Below are positions 16,563 through 25,544 of a DNA stretch of 64,000 nt, piece after piece. This stretch comes from Candidatus Nomurabacteria bacterium (GTDB lineage Bacteria; Patescibacteriota; Saccharimonadia; Saccharimonadales; UBA7683), in contig JACKGS010000002.1 of assembly GCA_020631865.1 (NCBI GenBank), positions 214,598 to 278,597 on the forward strand, in the 5' to 3' direction. A program made the position numbers and the translations under genes. The notes beneath the pieces are model-generated. The model was not told the origin of the DNA. It saw only the letters and a program-made list of their open reading frames with translations, and ran no database searches. Numbering within the stretch: the stretch's first letter is position 1; each line of letters starts with the position of its first letter.

Positions 16563-17456
16563 ATGGTAAAAGATACACACCACCACAACAACTCTCATCT
16601 TCCAGTACTTTTAGAGGCTAGCATAAAATTTCTTGCACCCAAACAAGGTGAATCATACCTTGATTTAACCGCGGGTTATGGAGGTCATGCTTCTGAAGTA
16701 TTACACAAGGTTGATGACGTTAAGAAGATGACTCTGGTTGATCGAGATATCAATGCAATAAAGAGTTTGAAACAAACTAATTTGAAAGATGCCAACATTA
16801 TCCATATGGATTTTGCTGGAGCTTGCAAAAAGCTTGTTGAAGACAAACAAAAATTTGATATGATTATGATTGACCTCGGGGTATCATCGCCACATCTCGA
16901 CAATGGAGAGCGAGGTTTTAGTTTTATGACTAACGCCAAACTTGATATGCGAATGGATGAATCACAGGCTTTAACAGCTGATACAATTGTCAACTCATAT
17001 TCTGAGCAAGATTTAGCTGAAATACTCAAAGGTTTCGGCGAAGAGCCAAAAGCAAAGATTATTGCAAAAGCAATTGTAGAAAATAGACCACTCCATACAA
17101 CTATTAAGCTCGCTAGTATTGTTGAGAAAATTTATGGTCGTAGGGGTAAAAAGCACCCAGCGACTCGTACTTTTCAAGCACTGCGTATTGCAGTTAACCA
17201 AGAACTTCAGCAACTGGAATCTGTTCTATTGCTTCTCCCAAGGCTATTAAATATTGGTGGAAGGGCAGTTATAATCAGTTTCCATAGCTTAGAAGACAGG
17301 ATGGTTAAGCGATCGTTTGTTGAAGGATCTAGAAATGGATATGAATCTATCTATAGAGTACTAAATAAAAAACCGATCAGCGGTGCAAATGAGGATGTTT
17401 TTAACCGACGTGCAAGAAGTGCAAAACTTCGGGCCGTTATTAAAATAAACAATTAA
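16563..17456 (+). CDS. rsmH: 16S rRNA (cytosine1402-N4)-methyltransferase RsmH/MraW
   Basis: A 297-residue RsmH, which methylates N4 of C1402 in 16S rRNA using SAM. The N-terminus HLPVLLEASIKFL, the SAM-binding loop DLTAGYGGHASE, and the signature DLGVSSPHLDNGERGFSF with LDMRMD are all typical, as are TRTFQALRIAVNQEL and the late ISFHSLEDRMVK. TTGATT at 16522, 17 bases, TATTCT at 16545 could give a local promoter 12 bases before the ATG. Otherwise it is read from the mraZ promoter through the structured gap. Length and cluster position are as expected. Confidence 0.95.
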   Translation: MVKDTHHHNNSHLPVLLEASIKFLAPKQGESYLDLTAGYGGHASEVLHKVDDVKKMTLVDRDINAIKSLKQTNLKDANIIHMDFAGACKKLVEDKQKFDMIMIDLGVSSPHLDNGERGFSFMTNAKLDMRMDESQALTADTIVNSYSEQDLAEILKGFGEEPKAKIIAKAIVENRPLHTTIKLASIVEKIYGRRGKKHPATRTFQALRIAVNQELQQLESVLLLLPRLLNIGGRAVIISFHSLEDRMVKRSFVEGSRNGYESIYRVLNKKPISGANEDVFNRRARSAKLRAVIKINN

Positions 17457-17472
17457 AAGAAAGGGGCAGCTA

Positions 17473-17532
17473 ATGCCAATTCAGGTACGAACTAGCTCCA
17501 GAGCTTATAAAGTTAAAGTTAGAGTAGCTTAA
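17473..17532 (+). CDS. possible 19-aa leader peptide between rsmH and ftsL
   Basis: An ATG preceded at 5 bases by AAAGGGGCAG opens a 19-codon frame, MPIQVRTSSRAYKVKVRVA, ending in TAA. The peptide is very basic (seven Arg/Lys in 19 residues). A stable hairpin follows 9 bases after its stop and precedes ftsL. The layout looks like a translated leader controlling read-through into ftsL. Alternatively it is a spurious frame with a chance Shine-Dalgarno. Confidence 0.4.
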   Translation: MPIQVRTSSRAYKVKVRVA

Positions 17533-17540
17533 CTTTGCTC

Positions 17541-17564
17541 GGGCGTCGGGTAAAAGCGACGCCC
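17541..17564 (+). promoter_or_regulatory. hairpin before ftsL, attenuator-like
   Basis: GGGCGTCG (17541-17548) and CGACGCCC (17557-17564) form a perfect GC-rich 8-bp stem with an 8-base loop. An A-rich rather than U-rich stretch follows, so it is not a canonical terminator. It could act as a pausing or processing site in the mra transcript. Confidence 0.5.
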
Positions 17565-17615
17565 ACCAAAATAATCTAAATAAATGAATTAAAATAAAAA
17601 TAAAAAGGCAATCAA

Positions 17616-17969
17616 ATGGCACAGACCACCACATTTATGATGTCGAGAAATGACACAAATTTACTTTGGAAGCGAAACCATAATATCACTCGACATTCAA
17701 TCGGTAGTAAAAGTTTCGGACCAGTGGCGCATACAGTGATTGTGATTATGTTACTTTCAATAATGGGTCTAATGTATCTTGCGCAAATTAATAAAACCAA
17801 TGCTTTTACTTATCCAATTAATGAACTTGAGGCAAAAAAGACAAGCTTAATAAGCGAACAACAGCAGCTAAAAGTTGAGGCGGCAAGATTAGGATCTTTA
17901 GATACTGTAAAAAATAGTACCGTTGCTCAAAACATGGTCTCTCCAGCTGATGTAAAAACAATCAGATAA
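17616..17969 (+). CDS. ftsL: FtsL-like division protein
   Basis: A 117-residue bitopic protein. A basic cytoplasmic N-terminus is followed by one membrane helix at about 40-58 (TVIVIMLLSIMGLMYLAQI) and an extracytoplasmic coiled coil (INELEAKKTSLISEQQQLKVEAARL is its extent). This is the architecture of FtsL/DivIC, which link FtsQ to the FtsWI synthase. Sequence conservation in this family is very low, so the call rests on topology and position between rsmH and ftsI. Confidence 0.75.
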   Translation: MAQTTTFMMSRNDTNLLWKRNHNITRHSIGSKSFGPVAHTVIVIMLLSIMGLMYLAQINKTNAFTYPINELEAKKTSLISEQQQLKVEAARLGSLDTVKNSTVAQNMVSPADVKTIR

Positions 17970-18031
17970 TTTAGTGAATTATACAAGATTATGCTTAGTA
18001 ATCTTTATATAGTTCGTTAGAATAGATATAG

Positions 18032-19852
18032 ATGAATATGAATCCAAGACAAGTACGTCAAAATGTTAAAAATGATAAAACTGGTTCAAAAAATAACGGG
18101 CATAGACGGCTTAATCGCGTTAATGTAATGCAATTATTTGTTGTATTCTTGGGGATAATAATAATAGCAAGGTTATTTTACCTACAGGTAATAAAGCATG
18201 ATTATTATATCGCTATGGCTAATCAAGAGCATCAAAAAAAATTTGTGATACCAGCAGTAAGGGGGAGCTTGTATTTTCGTGATGGAAGCGAGGTGGTTCC
18301 GGCCGTTTTAAATGCTACAGTCTATACTCTGTATGCTGACCCCAAAGAAGTTGAAGATCCGGAAAAAGTTGCCAACATAATTAGTTCCGTATTGGATGTA
18401 GACAGGGATTTAATAATAAAACTAACGAAAAAGAACAATACATCTTATGTCGTGTTAGCCAAGAGGCTTAATAAAGACCAAGTTAACGAGCTCTTTAAAC
18501 AAAAAGCAAAACTTATTGGAGTAAATGTAATACCAGTGCCACATAGGGTGTATCCAGAAGGCTCTTTAGCAGCACAGGTGCTTGGTTTTGTAAATGATGA
18601 GGGTATTGGGCAGTATGGAGTTGAGGCTGCTCTAAATAAGCGGTTAAATGGTGAGCCTGGAGTACTTAAGGCTGTTACTGACGTTCATGGGGTGCCATTA
18701 AGTCTTGATGATACTAGTAATATCGCGAAGCCAGCAAAAAATGGAGAAGACATGCTCCTAACAATAGACAGAAATATTCAGGCAAAGGCGGAAGAGGCGT
18801 TGCAGAATGGGTTAAAACATAGTCGAGCAACCAAGGGTAGTGTTGTGGTCATGGATCCGAATACGGGTGCGGTAAAAGCGATGGTCAACTGGCCAAGTTA
18901 TGATCCTGCTAAATATTTTGATGTTGGTGATGACGCATACCAAAAATTTCAAAACAGAGTCGTTAGTGACCAGTACGAAGCGGGTTCTGTGATTAAAGTA
19001 CTTACAATGGCTAGTGGGATTGATAGTGGCGCTGTAAACAAAGACTCAACATTCAACAACACTGGTTATGTACAAGTTGATGATGCCAAAATTAAAAATG
19101 TAGAGCAGTCTGTTAATGGCACCAGAGCTATGACAGACGTCTTAAAGTTTTCATTAAATACTGGAGTGGTGCACATACTCTCGCAGATGGGTGGTGGTCA
19201 GATAAATTCTCAGGCCAGAGAGAAGCTGTACAAATATTTCACAGATAATTATGGATTTGGATCTGTCACCGGTATTGAGCAGGCCGGTGAAAGCACTGGC
19301 AGTATATTCGGTCCACATACCGAACAGGGCAATAATGTTCGATATTCTAACATGAGCTTTGGGCAGGGTATGGGTGTTACGATGATTCAAACTGTCGGAG
19401 CATTTTCGAGTGTTATTAATGGTGGATATTACTATAAGCCCCATATTATTGAAGGATCGGTAGGAGCGGATGGTGAAATTAAGTCTAATAAAATCAGTCC
19501 TGAAAGGAGTAATGTAGTTTCGGCAAGTACTTCAGCTAGTATTGTTGAGATGACCAGGGCGGCACTAAATGAATCCCCAGCAGTAGCGGGCTATGTTAGG
19601 CCTGGGTACAATGTCGGCGGCAAGACGGGAACCTCTCAAACAATTGACCCTAAAACTGGAAAGTATAGCGATGAAAACACCGTGGGCAGTTATCTTGGTT
19701 TTGGTGGTGATGAAAAGCCAAGGTATGTCATAATGGTAAGAGTAGATGATCCAAAGCTTGCCGGATATTCTGGTAGCGCGGCTGCAGCTCCAATCTTCGG
19801 TGACATGAGCAACTGGCTGATAGATTACTATAATATTAAACCGATGCAGTAA
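18032..19852 (+). CDS. ftsI: FtsI/PBP2-type septal peptidoglycan transpeptidase
   Basis: A 606-residue class B penicillin-binding protein, the transpeptidase that crosslinks septal peptidoglycan. One membrane anchor lies at about 32-50 (VMQLFVVFLGIIIIARLFYL), then a pedestal domain with RGSLYFRDG. The transpeptidase motifs are Ser319-x-x-Lys322 (GSVIK), Ser374-x-Asn376 (SLN) and Lys531-Thr-Gly (GGKTGTSQ). Partner FtsW follows after mraY. TAGAAT at 18018-18023 lies 8 bases before the ATG, hinting at an internal promoter. It would be a beta-lactam target. Confidence 0.94.
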   Translation: MNMNPRQVRQNVKNDKTGSKNNGHRRLNRVNVMQLFVVFLGIIIIARLFYLQVIKHDYYIAMANQEHQKKFVIPAVRGSLYFRDGSEVVPAVLNATVYTLYADPKEVEDPEKVANIISSVLDVDRDLIIKLTKKNNTSYVVLAKRLNKDQVNELFKQKAKLIGVNVIPVPHRVYPEGSLAAQVLGFVNDEGIGQYGVEAALNKRLNGEPGVLKAVTDVHGVPLSLDDTSNIAKPAKNGEDMLLTIDRNIQAKAEEALQNGLKHSRATKGSVVVMDPNTGAVKAMVNWPSYDPAKYFDVGDDAYQKFQNRVVSDQYEAGSVIKVLTMASGIDSGAVNKDSTFNNTGYVQVDDAKIKNVEQSVNGTRAMTDVLKFSLNTGVVHILSQMGGGQINSQAREKLYKYFTDNYGFGSVTGIEQAGESTGSIFGPHTEQGNNVRYSNMSFGQGMGVTMIQTVGAFSSVINGGYYYKPHIIEGSVGADGEIKSNKISPERSNVVSASTSASIVEMTRAALNESPAVAGYVRPGYNVGGKTGTSQTIDPKTGKYSDENTVGSYLGFGGDEKPRYVIMVRVDDPKLAGYSGSAAAAPIFGDMSNWLIDYYNIKPMQ

Positions 19853-19861
19853 AGGATTATT

Positions 19862-20920
19862 ATGCAACAACCATCAGTCGACATCCAGCAGATAATTGAG
19901 AACATAAAACCTATTCTTACGCTTGGATTTATGAGTTTTGTGTTGTCTATGCTATTAACACCTGTTTATACAAAGTTTGCGTATAAATATTCATGGTGGA
20001 AAAAGCCAAGAACTGATGCTGTAAGTGGAGAGCAAGCAAAGGTGTATCAAAAGATGCATGCTAAAAAACACACCAGACATATACCAACAATGGCTGGCAT
20101 GATTGGCCTAGTGACCCTTGCGGTGGTAACCATGCTTTTTAACTTAGATAGGGGACAGACATGGATACCATTAATGGCGGCAGTTGGCGCTGGAGTAATC
20201 GGCTTAATCGATGATATAATTAATCTTAAAAAGGTAGCGGAGAGGGACTGCTGGTTTAAACTTTAAATTAAAACTATTTCTGACCATCCTGATTAGCATC
20301 TGCTGTGAGTTACTGGTTTGTGTATCGTGTTGGATATAATGCATTGCATATACCATTTAGTGGAGATTTAATAATTGCGCCGTTAATTCTTTTTGGAATA
20401 TTTATCTTTGTTATTGTCGCTACCGCCAAACGCAGTCAATATAACTGATGGTCTGGATGGGTTGGCAGGTGGACTTTTGGTAACAGCATTTGCAATGTTT
20501 TGTCTAATTGCAATTTTGCAGGAGTAATTTCGGTATCGCTGGATTTTGTTTAACTATGGTGGGTATTTATTAGTTATTTATGGTTTAATATATTTCCAGC
20601 ACGATTTTTCATGGGTGATGTTGGTAGCTTTGCATTTGGAACAGCACTGGCTGTGGTGGCAATTATGTTAAATGCGATGCTCTTAATCCCAGTTATAGGA
20701 TTGATGTTTGTTATCGAGGTGGCGTCATCTGCACTGCAATTAATTAGTAAAAAAAATATTTGGTAGAAAATTATTTATTTCTGCACCAATTCATCATCAC
20801 TTTGAAGCCAAGGGATGGCCTGAAGCCAAAGTAACTATGCGGTTCTGGGTACTGGGACAGATGTGTGGTGTTATTGGGCTTATTATTATTGCCGTCTTTG
20901 GAGGTTTCTTGAGCCTATGA
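19862..20920 (+). pseudogene. mraY: MraY phospho-MurNAc-pentapeptide transferase, broken by at least five indels
   Basis: MraY transfers phospho-MurNAc-pentapeptide to undecaprenyl phosphate, making lipid I. The first 405 bases encode the intact N-terminal third (FMSFVLSMLLTPVYTKFAYKY, then HIPTMAGM). The frame then breaks repeatedly near 20245, 20304, 20430, 20523, 20568 and 20755. On either side of each break the protein stays recognisable: GLIDDIINLKK, NITDGLDGLAGG, FPARFFMGDVGSFAFG and APIHHHFEAKGWPEAKV. The stop overlaps the ftsW ATG (ATGA), which confirms the true end. The gene is essential, and the indels are not accompanied by amino-acid decay, so sequencing error is the likeliest cause. 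Confidence 0.85.
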
Positions 20921-22197
20921 TGAGTAGCTCTCGCAGTGTTAGGATGGGCCGCAGTCGACATGAACGCTCTGCTGACTTACAGTCTACACTAGGTAGGAGA
21001 CATCAGCCTGATTATTTGTTATTGCTTTGCATCTTCATGCTGCTAGCAATTGGACTGGTTGTCATATATTCGGTTAGCCCCGCCATAGCCGCACAGCTTT
21101 CAGGAGACGTTGACTCTAATCACTTTATGTACAAACAAATATTATTTTTATTGATTGGATTCAGTGTTTTTACGGTCGCAAGCTTATTGCCTATTTCTTT
21201 CTGGCAACGTTTTTATAAATATATTATTGCATTCGCGGTTTTTTCATTCTTCTTATTATTGATACCCGCATTAAGTTTAAGTTATGGTGGGGCAACAAGG
21301 TGGGTTCATATCGGAAGTATTAATTACCAGCCAGCTGAATTACTGAAGTTCGGTATAATTTTTGGGTTAGCAACTTTTTTTGCAAATAAGGTAAAACTTG
21401 GTGTTTTGAATGAAAAGTCAACATCTTATACATTTTTGACTATACTATTTGCAATTGCGTTAGAGATAGTTGTTTTGCAAAAAGATATGGGCACCATGAT
21501 ACCAATAGTAGCCATAATGATTACGATGCTCTTCTTGAGTGGGGTGAGTTTTAAGCGTTTTGCTTCTGTTATATTAATACTAGCTATTGGTGGGGCGCTG
21601 GCAATAGCGGGGGCGGGCCATCGACGTGCGAGGGTGTTGACGTTTTTGAATCCGGAAGCAGATGCTATGGGTAGTGGTTATCATATTAATCAAGCACTAA
21701 TTGCCGTAGGTAGTGGAGGTGTATTCGGGAAGGGACTTGGCAGAAGTGTGCAGGCTTATGGATATCTTCCGGAGGCTGCAAATGATTCGATATTTGCAAT
21801 TATGGCTGAAAAATTCGGTCTAGTTGGCTTGGTGATGGTCTTTTTGGTCTATGGGTTACTTATATTTAGGATACTAGATGTAACTAACCGTGCCCCAAAT
21901 CATTATTTACGATTTGTTGCTGGTGGAATTTTTGCGTGGATGTTAGTGCAGGCTTTTGTGAATATTGGTTCTATGCTGGGTATTCTTCCTCTTACGGGAG
22001 TAACTTTACCACTCCTTAGTTTTGGGGGAACGAGTTTGGTGTTTACTATGGCGGCGTTAGGCGTTGTATTTCAGATTTCTAGATATACCAAACTCGGTTA
22101 TAATATAGAAAATGAAGAAACAGGCAAAGACTATGAAAATTCTAATGGCCGGCGGGGGGTCGGGCGGTCACGTTACGCCACTTCTGGCGGTCGCTAA
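20917..22197 (+). CDS. ftsW: FtsW, septal peptidoglycan glycosyltransferase (SEDS)
   Basis: A 426-residue SEDS-family polymerase with about ten membrane helices, which polymerises lipid II together with FtsI. Recognisable parts are DYLLLLCIFMLLAIGLVVIYS, YGGATRWVHIGSINYQPAEL, the motif VLQKDMGTM, VQAYGYLPEAANDSIFAI and LPLTGVTLPLLSFGGTSL. The start is ATG 20917, overlapping the mraY stop; an in-frame run of 18 codons upstream belongs to mraY sequence. The basic tail extends 65 bases into murG in another frame. Confidence 0.94.
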   Translation: MMSSSRSVRMGRSRHERSADLQSTLGRRHQPDYLLLLCIFMLLAIGLVVIYSVSPAIAAQLSGDVDSNHFMYKQILFLLIGFSVFTVASLLPISFWQRFYKYIIAFAVFSFFLLLIPALSLSYGGATRWVHIGSINYQPAELLKFGIIFGLATFFANKVKLGVLNEKSTSYTFLTILFAIALEIVVLQKDMGTMIPIVAIMITMLFLSGVSFKRFASVILILAIGGALAIAGAGHRRARVLTFLNPEADAMGSGYHINQALIAVGSGGVFGKGLGRSVQAYGYLPEAANDSIFAIMAEKFGLVGLVMVFLVYGLLIFRILDVTNRAPNHYLRFVAGGIFAWMLVQAFVNIGSMLGILPLTGVTLPLLSFGGTSLVFTMAALGVVFQISRYTKLGYNIENEETGKDYENSNGRRGVGRSRYATSGGR

Positions 22198-23266
22198 AGA
22201 ACTAAAAAAAGTCAGTACAGGAGCCGAGATAGTAGTTTTGACTGACCGTGGCTTTTTCGAGAACTCAAAGAATTTATTCAAAGATCTACCTGATGTAAAG
22301 ATCTCTAAGATATATGCTGGAAAATTACGTAGATATCACTCTAAATCGCTATTATGGCACTTCTTATACCTGCCAGTTTTATTCAAAAATATACGAGATA
22401 TTATTTATACTGCAATTGGTTTTGTTCAGGCATTTTTTGTATATATTAAAATACGACCAGATGTAGTCTTCTGTAAAGGTGGGTTTGTATGTATTCCAGT
22501 AGGCTGTATTGCGCATTTACTTAAAATTAGACTAATTATTCACGACTCTGACACTAAGCCAGGTCTTACAAATAGAGTGCTATCAAAATTTGCAGAGACA
22601 ATATTAACTGGCATGCCTGAACAGTTCTATGATTATACAAAATCTAAGATGATCTACTCTGGAATTCCGGTAGATTCAAGATATTCAAATATAGATTCTA
22701 AAATAAAGAAAAAATATAAAACCACCCTTGGTTTTGATGACAATGCCAAAGTCATGCTATTGACGGGCGGTGGAAACGGCTCTGAGAGTATGAATAAAAT
22801 GATGAATAGCGTAGCAGGGGAGTTGCTAAAATCGGGGTGGGGGATCATACATTTAACTGGTGGTGGAAAATCTGAGGAGTCATTAAAAGTCAGATCTGAG
22901 CTGAGTGATGATCTTCAAAAGTTGTGGTTAATTGAGGAGTTTACAGATATGGTGCCTAGAATGTTGGCAGCAGATATTGTAATTGCCCGCACTAGTGCAA
23001 GTACGCTTCAAGAGTGTGCTAATTCAAAAAAATGTGTTATTGGTATAGCTAGTCCACATCTTGCTGATCAGCAAATGAATAGCAAATTTTTTAGCAAAAA
23101 AGACGCAATAATAGCATTGGATGAGAATGAGATTGACTCGAGTGGGGCAAAATTACTGACAGCAATTAGTAAAATAACAGAAGGAGACTATTCGGAGAAT
23201 CTTTATAAATATTTCGCTAAACCTGATGCCACTGGTAAGATAGTAGATGTAATATTAAAAACATAA
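22133..23266 (+). CDS. murG: MurG, lipid II synthase (UDP-GlcNAc transferase)
   Basis: MurG adds GlcNAc to lipid I on the inner face of the membrane. The glycine-rich donor/acceptor loop MAGGGSGGHVTPLLAVAKEL is at the N-terminus, and HDSDTKPGLTNR and TGGGNGSESMN in the centre are typical, as is the C-terminal RTSASTLQECANSKK. ATG 22133 gives the usual two to four residues before the loop; ATG 22112 would add seven. The 5' end overlaps ftsW by 65 bases, so a strand of DNA here encodes both the ftsW tail and the MurG active-site loop. Length (377) is normal. Confidence 0.94.
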   Translation: MKILMAGGGSGGHVTPLLAVAKELKKVSTGAEIVVLTDRGFFENSKNLFKDLPDVKISKIYAGKLRRYHSKSLLWHFLYLPVLFKNIRDIIYTAIGFVQAFFVYIKIRPDVVFCKGGFVCIPVGCIAHLLKIRLIIHDSDTKPGLTNRVLSKFAETILTGMPEQFYDYTKSKMIYSGIPVDSRYSNIDSKIKKKYKTTLGFDDNAKVMLLTGGGNGSESMNKMMNSVAGELLKSGWGIIHLTGGGKSEESLKVRSELSDDLQKLWLIEEFTDMVPRMLAADIVIARTSASTLQECANSKKCVIGIASPHLADQQMNSKFFSKKDAIIALDENEIDSSGAKLLTAISKITEGDYSENLYKYFAKPDATGKIVDVILKT

Positions 23267-23272
23267 GCATTA

Positions 23273-24190
23273 ATGATTAAAGATAAAAAACAAACAACAA
23301 GAGCTAGGTATAACAGGGCTACAAATGGGCAGAGCTTGTTCAGGCGCAATGCTGCAATTTCAAGCACTAATAGATCTATTGAACAACATAAGAAAACAGT
23401 TACGCAGAGACAAATTGAAAAAAAGCAAAGTATTCAGGTTAGGAAAATAAAAATAACTATTTTTGCTGCTATTGTACTTGTTTTTGCTGCTATTCTTTTT
23501 TATAGATTTCAACCGAGAGATTTTAGTTTTTCTTCTAATGCATCATCAAGAATGACAGCACAAAAGTATGACATGTATAACAATGCTATTGAAAAGCAAT
23601 ACTTTAGTCACACAATTGCAGGACAGTATTGGTTGTTAGATGAAGTAGCGTTTAAAAATGCAGTGCTAAAACAATTTCCAGAGATCCAATCGATTGAATA
23701 TTCATCAATTATGCCTGTCGGGAATCGTTTGAATGTACAAATCCGTTTTAGAAAACCAATCTTTGCATGGCACGATGCGAGCGGTTCGTCTAAGTATATA
23801 GATGGTAGCGGTGTATTGTTTGATGTCAATTTGGATGCCGTTATCGATGAGAAATCATTAGTAAATGTAGATGACCAGAGCGGCATAGTTCTTGATAGTG
23901 GTACCTCAGTTATTTCTGATAAAACCATACGTTTTATTGGGCAACTTCACAAAGGTATTGCACCTGTGTTTGTAGGAAAGAGCATAGTTAAGGTTATTGT
24001 GCCTGCATCAACGCGAGAAGTTCATGTTCAGATTAAAGATGTTCCATATATTGTAAAATTCAGTACAGAACGAAGCTTAGAGTCTCAAACAGGGGAGTTG
24101 AAGAGTCTTATTGAATACTTGGTTGCAAACAAATTTACTCCAGGTGAATACGTAGACCTTAGGGTGTCCAATAAGGCATTCTATAGATAA
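23273..24190 (+). CDS. ftsQ: FtsQ/DivIB-like cell-division protein
   Basis: A 305-residue bitopic protein. A long basic cytoplasmic N-terminus (to about 62) precedes one membrane helix (ITIFAAIVLVFAAILFYRF). An extracytoplasmic POTRA-like domain follows, with HTIAGQYWLLDEVAFKNAVL and SIEYSSIMPVGNRLNVQIR, then the beta domain. FtsQ bridges FtsB/L to the divisome. It begins 6 bases after murG and is the last gene of the cluster; ftsA and ftsZ are not next to it. It ends at the start of the gene-free convergence region. Confidence 0.85.
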   Translation: MIKDKKQTTRARYNRATNGQSLFRRNAAISSTNRSIEQHKKTVTQRQIEKKQSIQVRKIKITIFAAIVLVFAAILFYRFQPRDFSFSSNASSRMTAQKYDMYNNAIEKQYFSHTIAGQYWLLDEVAFKNAVLKQFPEIQSIEYSSIMPVGNRLNVQIRFRKPIFAWHDASGSSKYIDGSGVLFDVNLDAVIDEKSLVNVDDQSGIVLDSGTSVISDKTIRFIGQLHKGIAPVFVGKSIVKVIVPASTREVHVQIKDVPYIVKFSTERSLESQTGELKSLIEYLVANKFTPGEYVDLRVSNKAFYR

Positions 24191-24613
24191 ATGCTTCACG
24201 GTTTTAAATGCTCCACTTCTCCAGTCTGTTCGTAAAATGTTCATATCAAATATTTAAATAAAAACTATACAAAACCATTAAAGAATATATATTGTCAAAT
24301 ATTATAAAAATAGGGCACGGATGGGGGGATAGAGCAATAAAACAATCAGGGCATGAAAATGTCAAAAATGCAACTTTTCACAACAATGTGTGGAAAAGTC
24401 AAATATATAGCTGTGGACAAGCGGGTACTGTGTTGGCTTGATGAATCACATGGCAGTAGTATGGTATTTGTTAATTTACGGTTACGGTATACGGTATTAT
24501 GGTTTTCCGTACGGCCCGGTGATTTGGAGGGAGATCCCCCATTAGAAGGTGGAGTTTGTAGTTAATTTATACATAATCGTAGATATTCGAGTTAATCTTA
24601 GTACTAATATACA

Positions 24614-24641
24614 ATGTCGCAAAATATACATTGTGCGACAT
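24614..24641. other. candidate dif (XerC/XerD recombination) site
   Basis: Two 11-base arms, ATGTCGCAAAA (24614-24624) and TTGTGCGACAT (24631-24641), flank a 6-base centre TATACA. The arms match as inverted repeats at 10 of 11 positions, and three further bases extend the palindrome on each side. This is exactly the 11-6-11 layout of dif sites. The left arm resembles the classical XerC arm (TTTCGCATAA). It lies where gene orientation converges. Confidence 0.55.
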
Positions 24642-24991
24642 TGTATTACTATTCTAAAGTTGAGTAGTAACTCATGATTCTTATGTTTGTTTTTTGGATA
24701 TTGCCTACATTGTCATGAATTTGTATAGATTCCCCTGTCCAATACTGGTCAAATATAATATTTCTCTAAGATTTCTTATTTCCTGCCCACATCAGAAATC
24801 TATCATTAAGTTCATAATTTGTTCACTTATTATTTTTGTACATTCGCAAAGTGTCTGCTGTATATTTCTGGTTTGCGAATTTGGCACGCTTTTGCCCTAA
24901 GAGACTAATTACAAATAAATTGTGTTCGTATTTTGTGCACTAATCTCTACACTATCATAACCAACTATCTAAATAATTAATTCTGGTAGTG

Positions 24992-25044
24992 CCGGGAGGA
25001 GTCAATGAGAGCGCTTGGACACGCTAATCAAATCATCCTCCCGG
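24992..25044 (-). terminator. GC-rich hairpin downstream of 25134 gene
   Basis: CCGGGAGGA (24992-25000) pairs with TCCTCCCGG (25036-25044), with an inner AGCG/CGCT hairpin. It lies about 90 bases beyond the stop of the minus-strand gene. There is no clear U-tract, so it is a possible terminator or 3'-end stabiliser. Confidence 0.4.
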
Positions 25045-25133
25045 TCTACAAGCAGACATGGGGTTAAAGGAAGACGTCACGGAGATCGCGAACCCTAAAA
25101 ATACCCATATATCCTTGCCACATTCCCCCAAGG

Positions 25134-25544
25134 CTAATCTCCATAGCCGTCCGAAAGGTTGATGCCGCCTTCATCGAGCGATTCCGAGCCACGACTGTAG
25201 GCCGGACGGGGGTAGTGGCTGCTAATCTCGACGACGTCCCAGCGCAGGTGCTTCTTAATGAGGTCGATGACGCCCGGGGTGATGTCATTCCAGTCGAAGG
25301 CTCGGCCAATTGTGACGCTCACTTCATAGATGTTGAGACTAATGCTGGTTACGCCCTCGATTTCGTAGAACGACAATGCCGTCTGGATGGTCGAGGGGCT
25401 GTGGTCGCGCTCGGAGAACATTGCGAGCGCGTCGACTCCAGGAATCGAGGCGTACAGCGTCTCATACGAGATGCGCTCGTTGATGTGGAATTTGCGGATG
25501 AGATCGTTCGGGAACTGCTCGATGACGATACGGGGAATGGGCAT
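25134..25544 (-). CDS. hypothetical protein in GC-rich unit, 136 aa
   Basis: Not recognised. A 136-residue soluble protein starting MPIPRIVIEQFPNDLIRKF, with alternating strands in the middle (SISLNIYEVSVTIGRAFDW) and an acidic C-terminus. The ATG at 25544 follows a GGAGAGAG Shine-Dalgarno at 8 bases; a longer frame starting at 25682 runs through a structured leader and is unlikely to be translated. Local GC is visibly higher than in flanking DNA. Together with its strong promoter, structured leader and 3' hairpin, this suggests a horizontally acquired, tightly controlled single-gene unit. Confidence 0.6.
   Translation of the reverse strand: MPIPRIVIEQFPNDLIRKFHINERISYETLYASIPGVDALAMFSERDHSPSTIQTALSFYEIEGVTSISLNIYEVSVTIGRAFDWNDITPGVIDLIKKHLRWDVVEISSHYPRPAYSRGSESLDEGGINLSDGYGD

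Larger units (their letters stand above)
24191..25133. other. gene-free convergence region (candidate terminus)
   Basis: About 940 bases without a convincing gene, between the plus-strand division cluster and a minus-strand gene. A 70-codon frame at 24353-24565 lacks a start site and recognisable composition, and I do not accept it. The stretch holds a dif-like palindrome (24614-24641), a GC-rich hairpin downstream of the minus-strand gene (24992-25044), and an inverted pair resembling DnaA boxes near 24368-24392. Most genes to the left point right and most to the right point left, which is the polarity of a replication terminus. Confidence 0.6.

Noticed and set aside
24350..24430. DnaA-box-like sequences (TTTTCCACA on one strand and near matches) suggesting an origin
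   Set aside because: Gene polarity converges here instead of diverging, no dnaA or dnaN is present, and the number of good boxes is too low. A terminus with a dif-like site fits better.
24353..24565. 70-aa plus-strand ORF
   Set aside because: No start signal, no family resemblance, and it crosses inverted repeats in AT-rich DNA; likely spurious.
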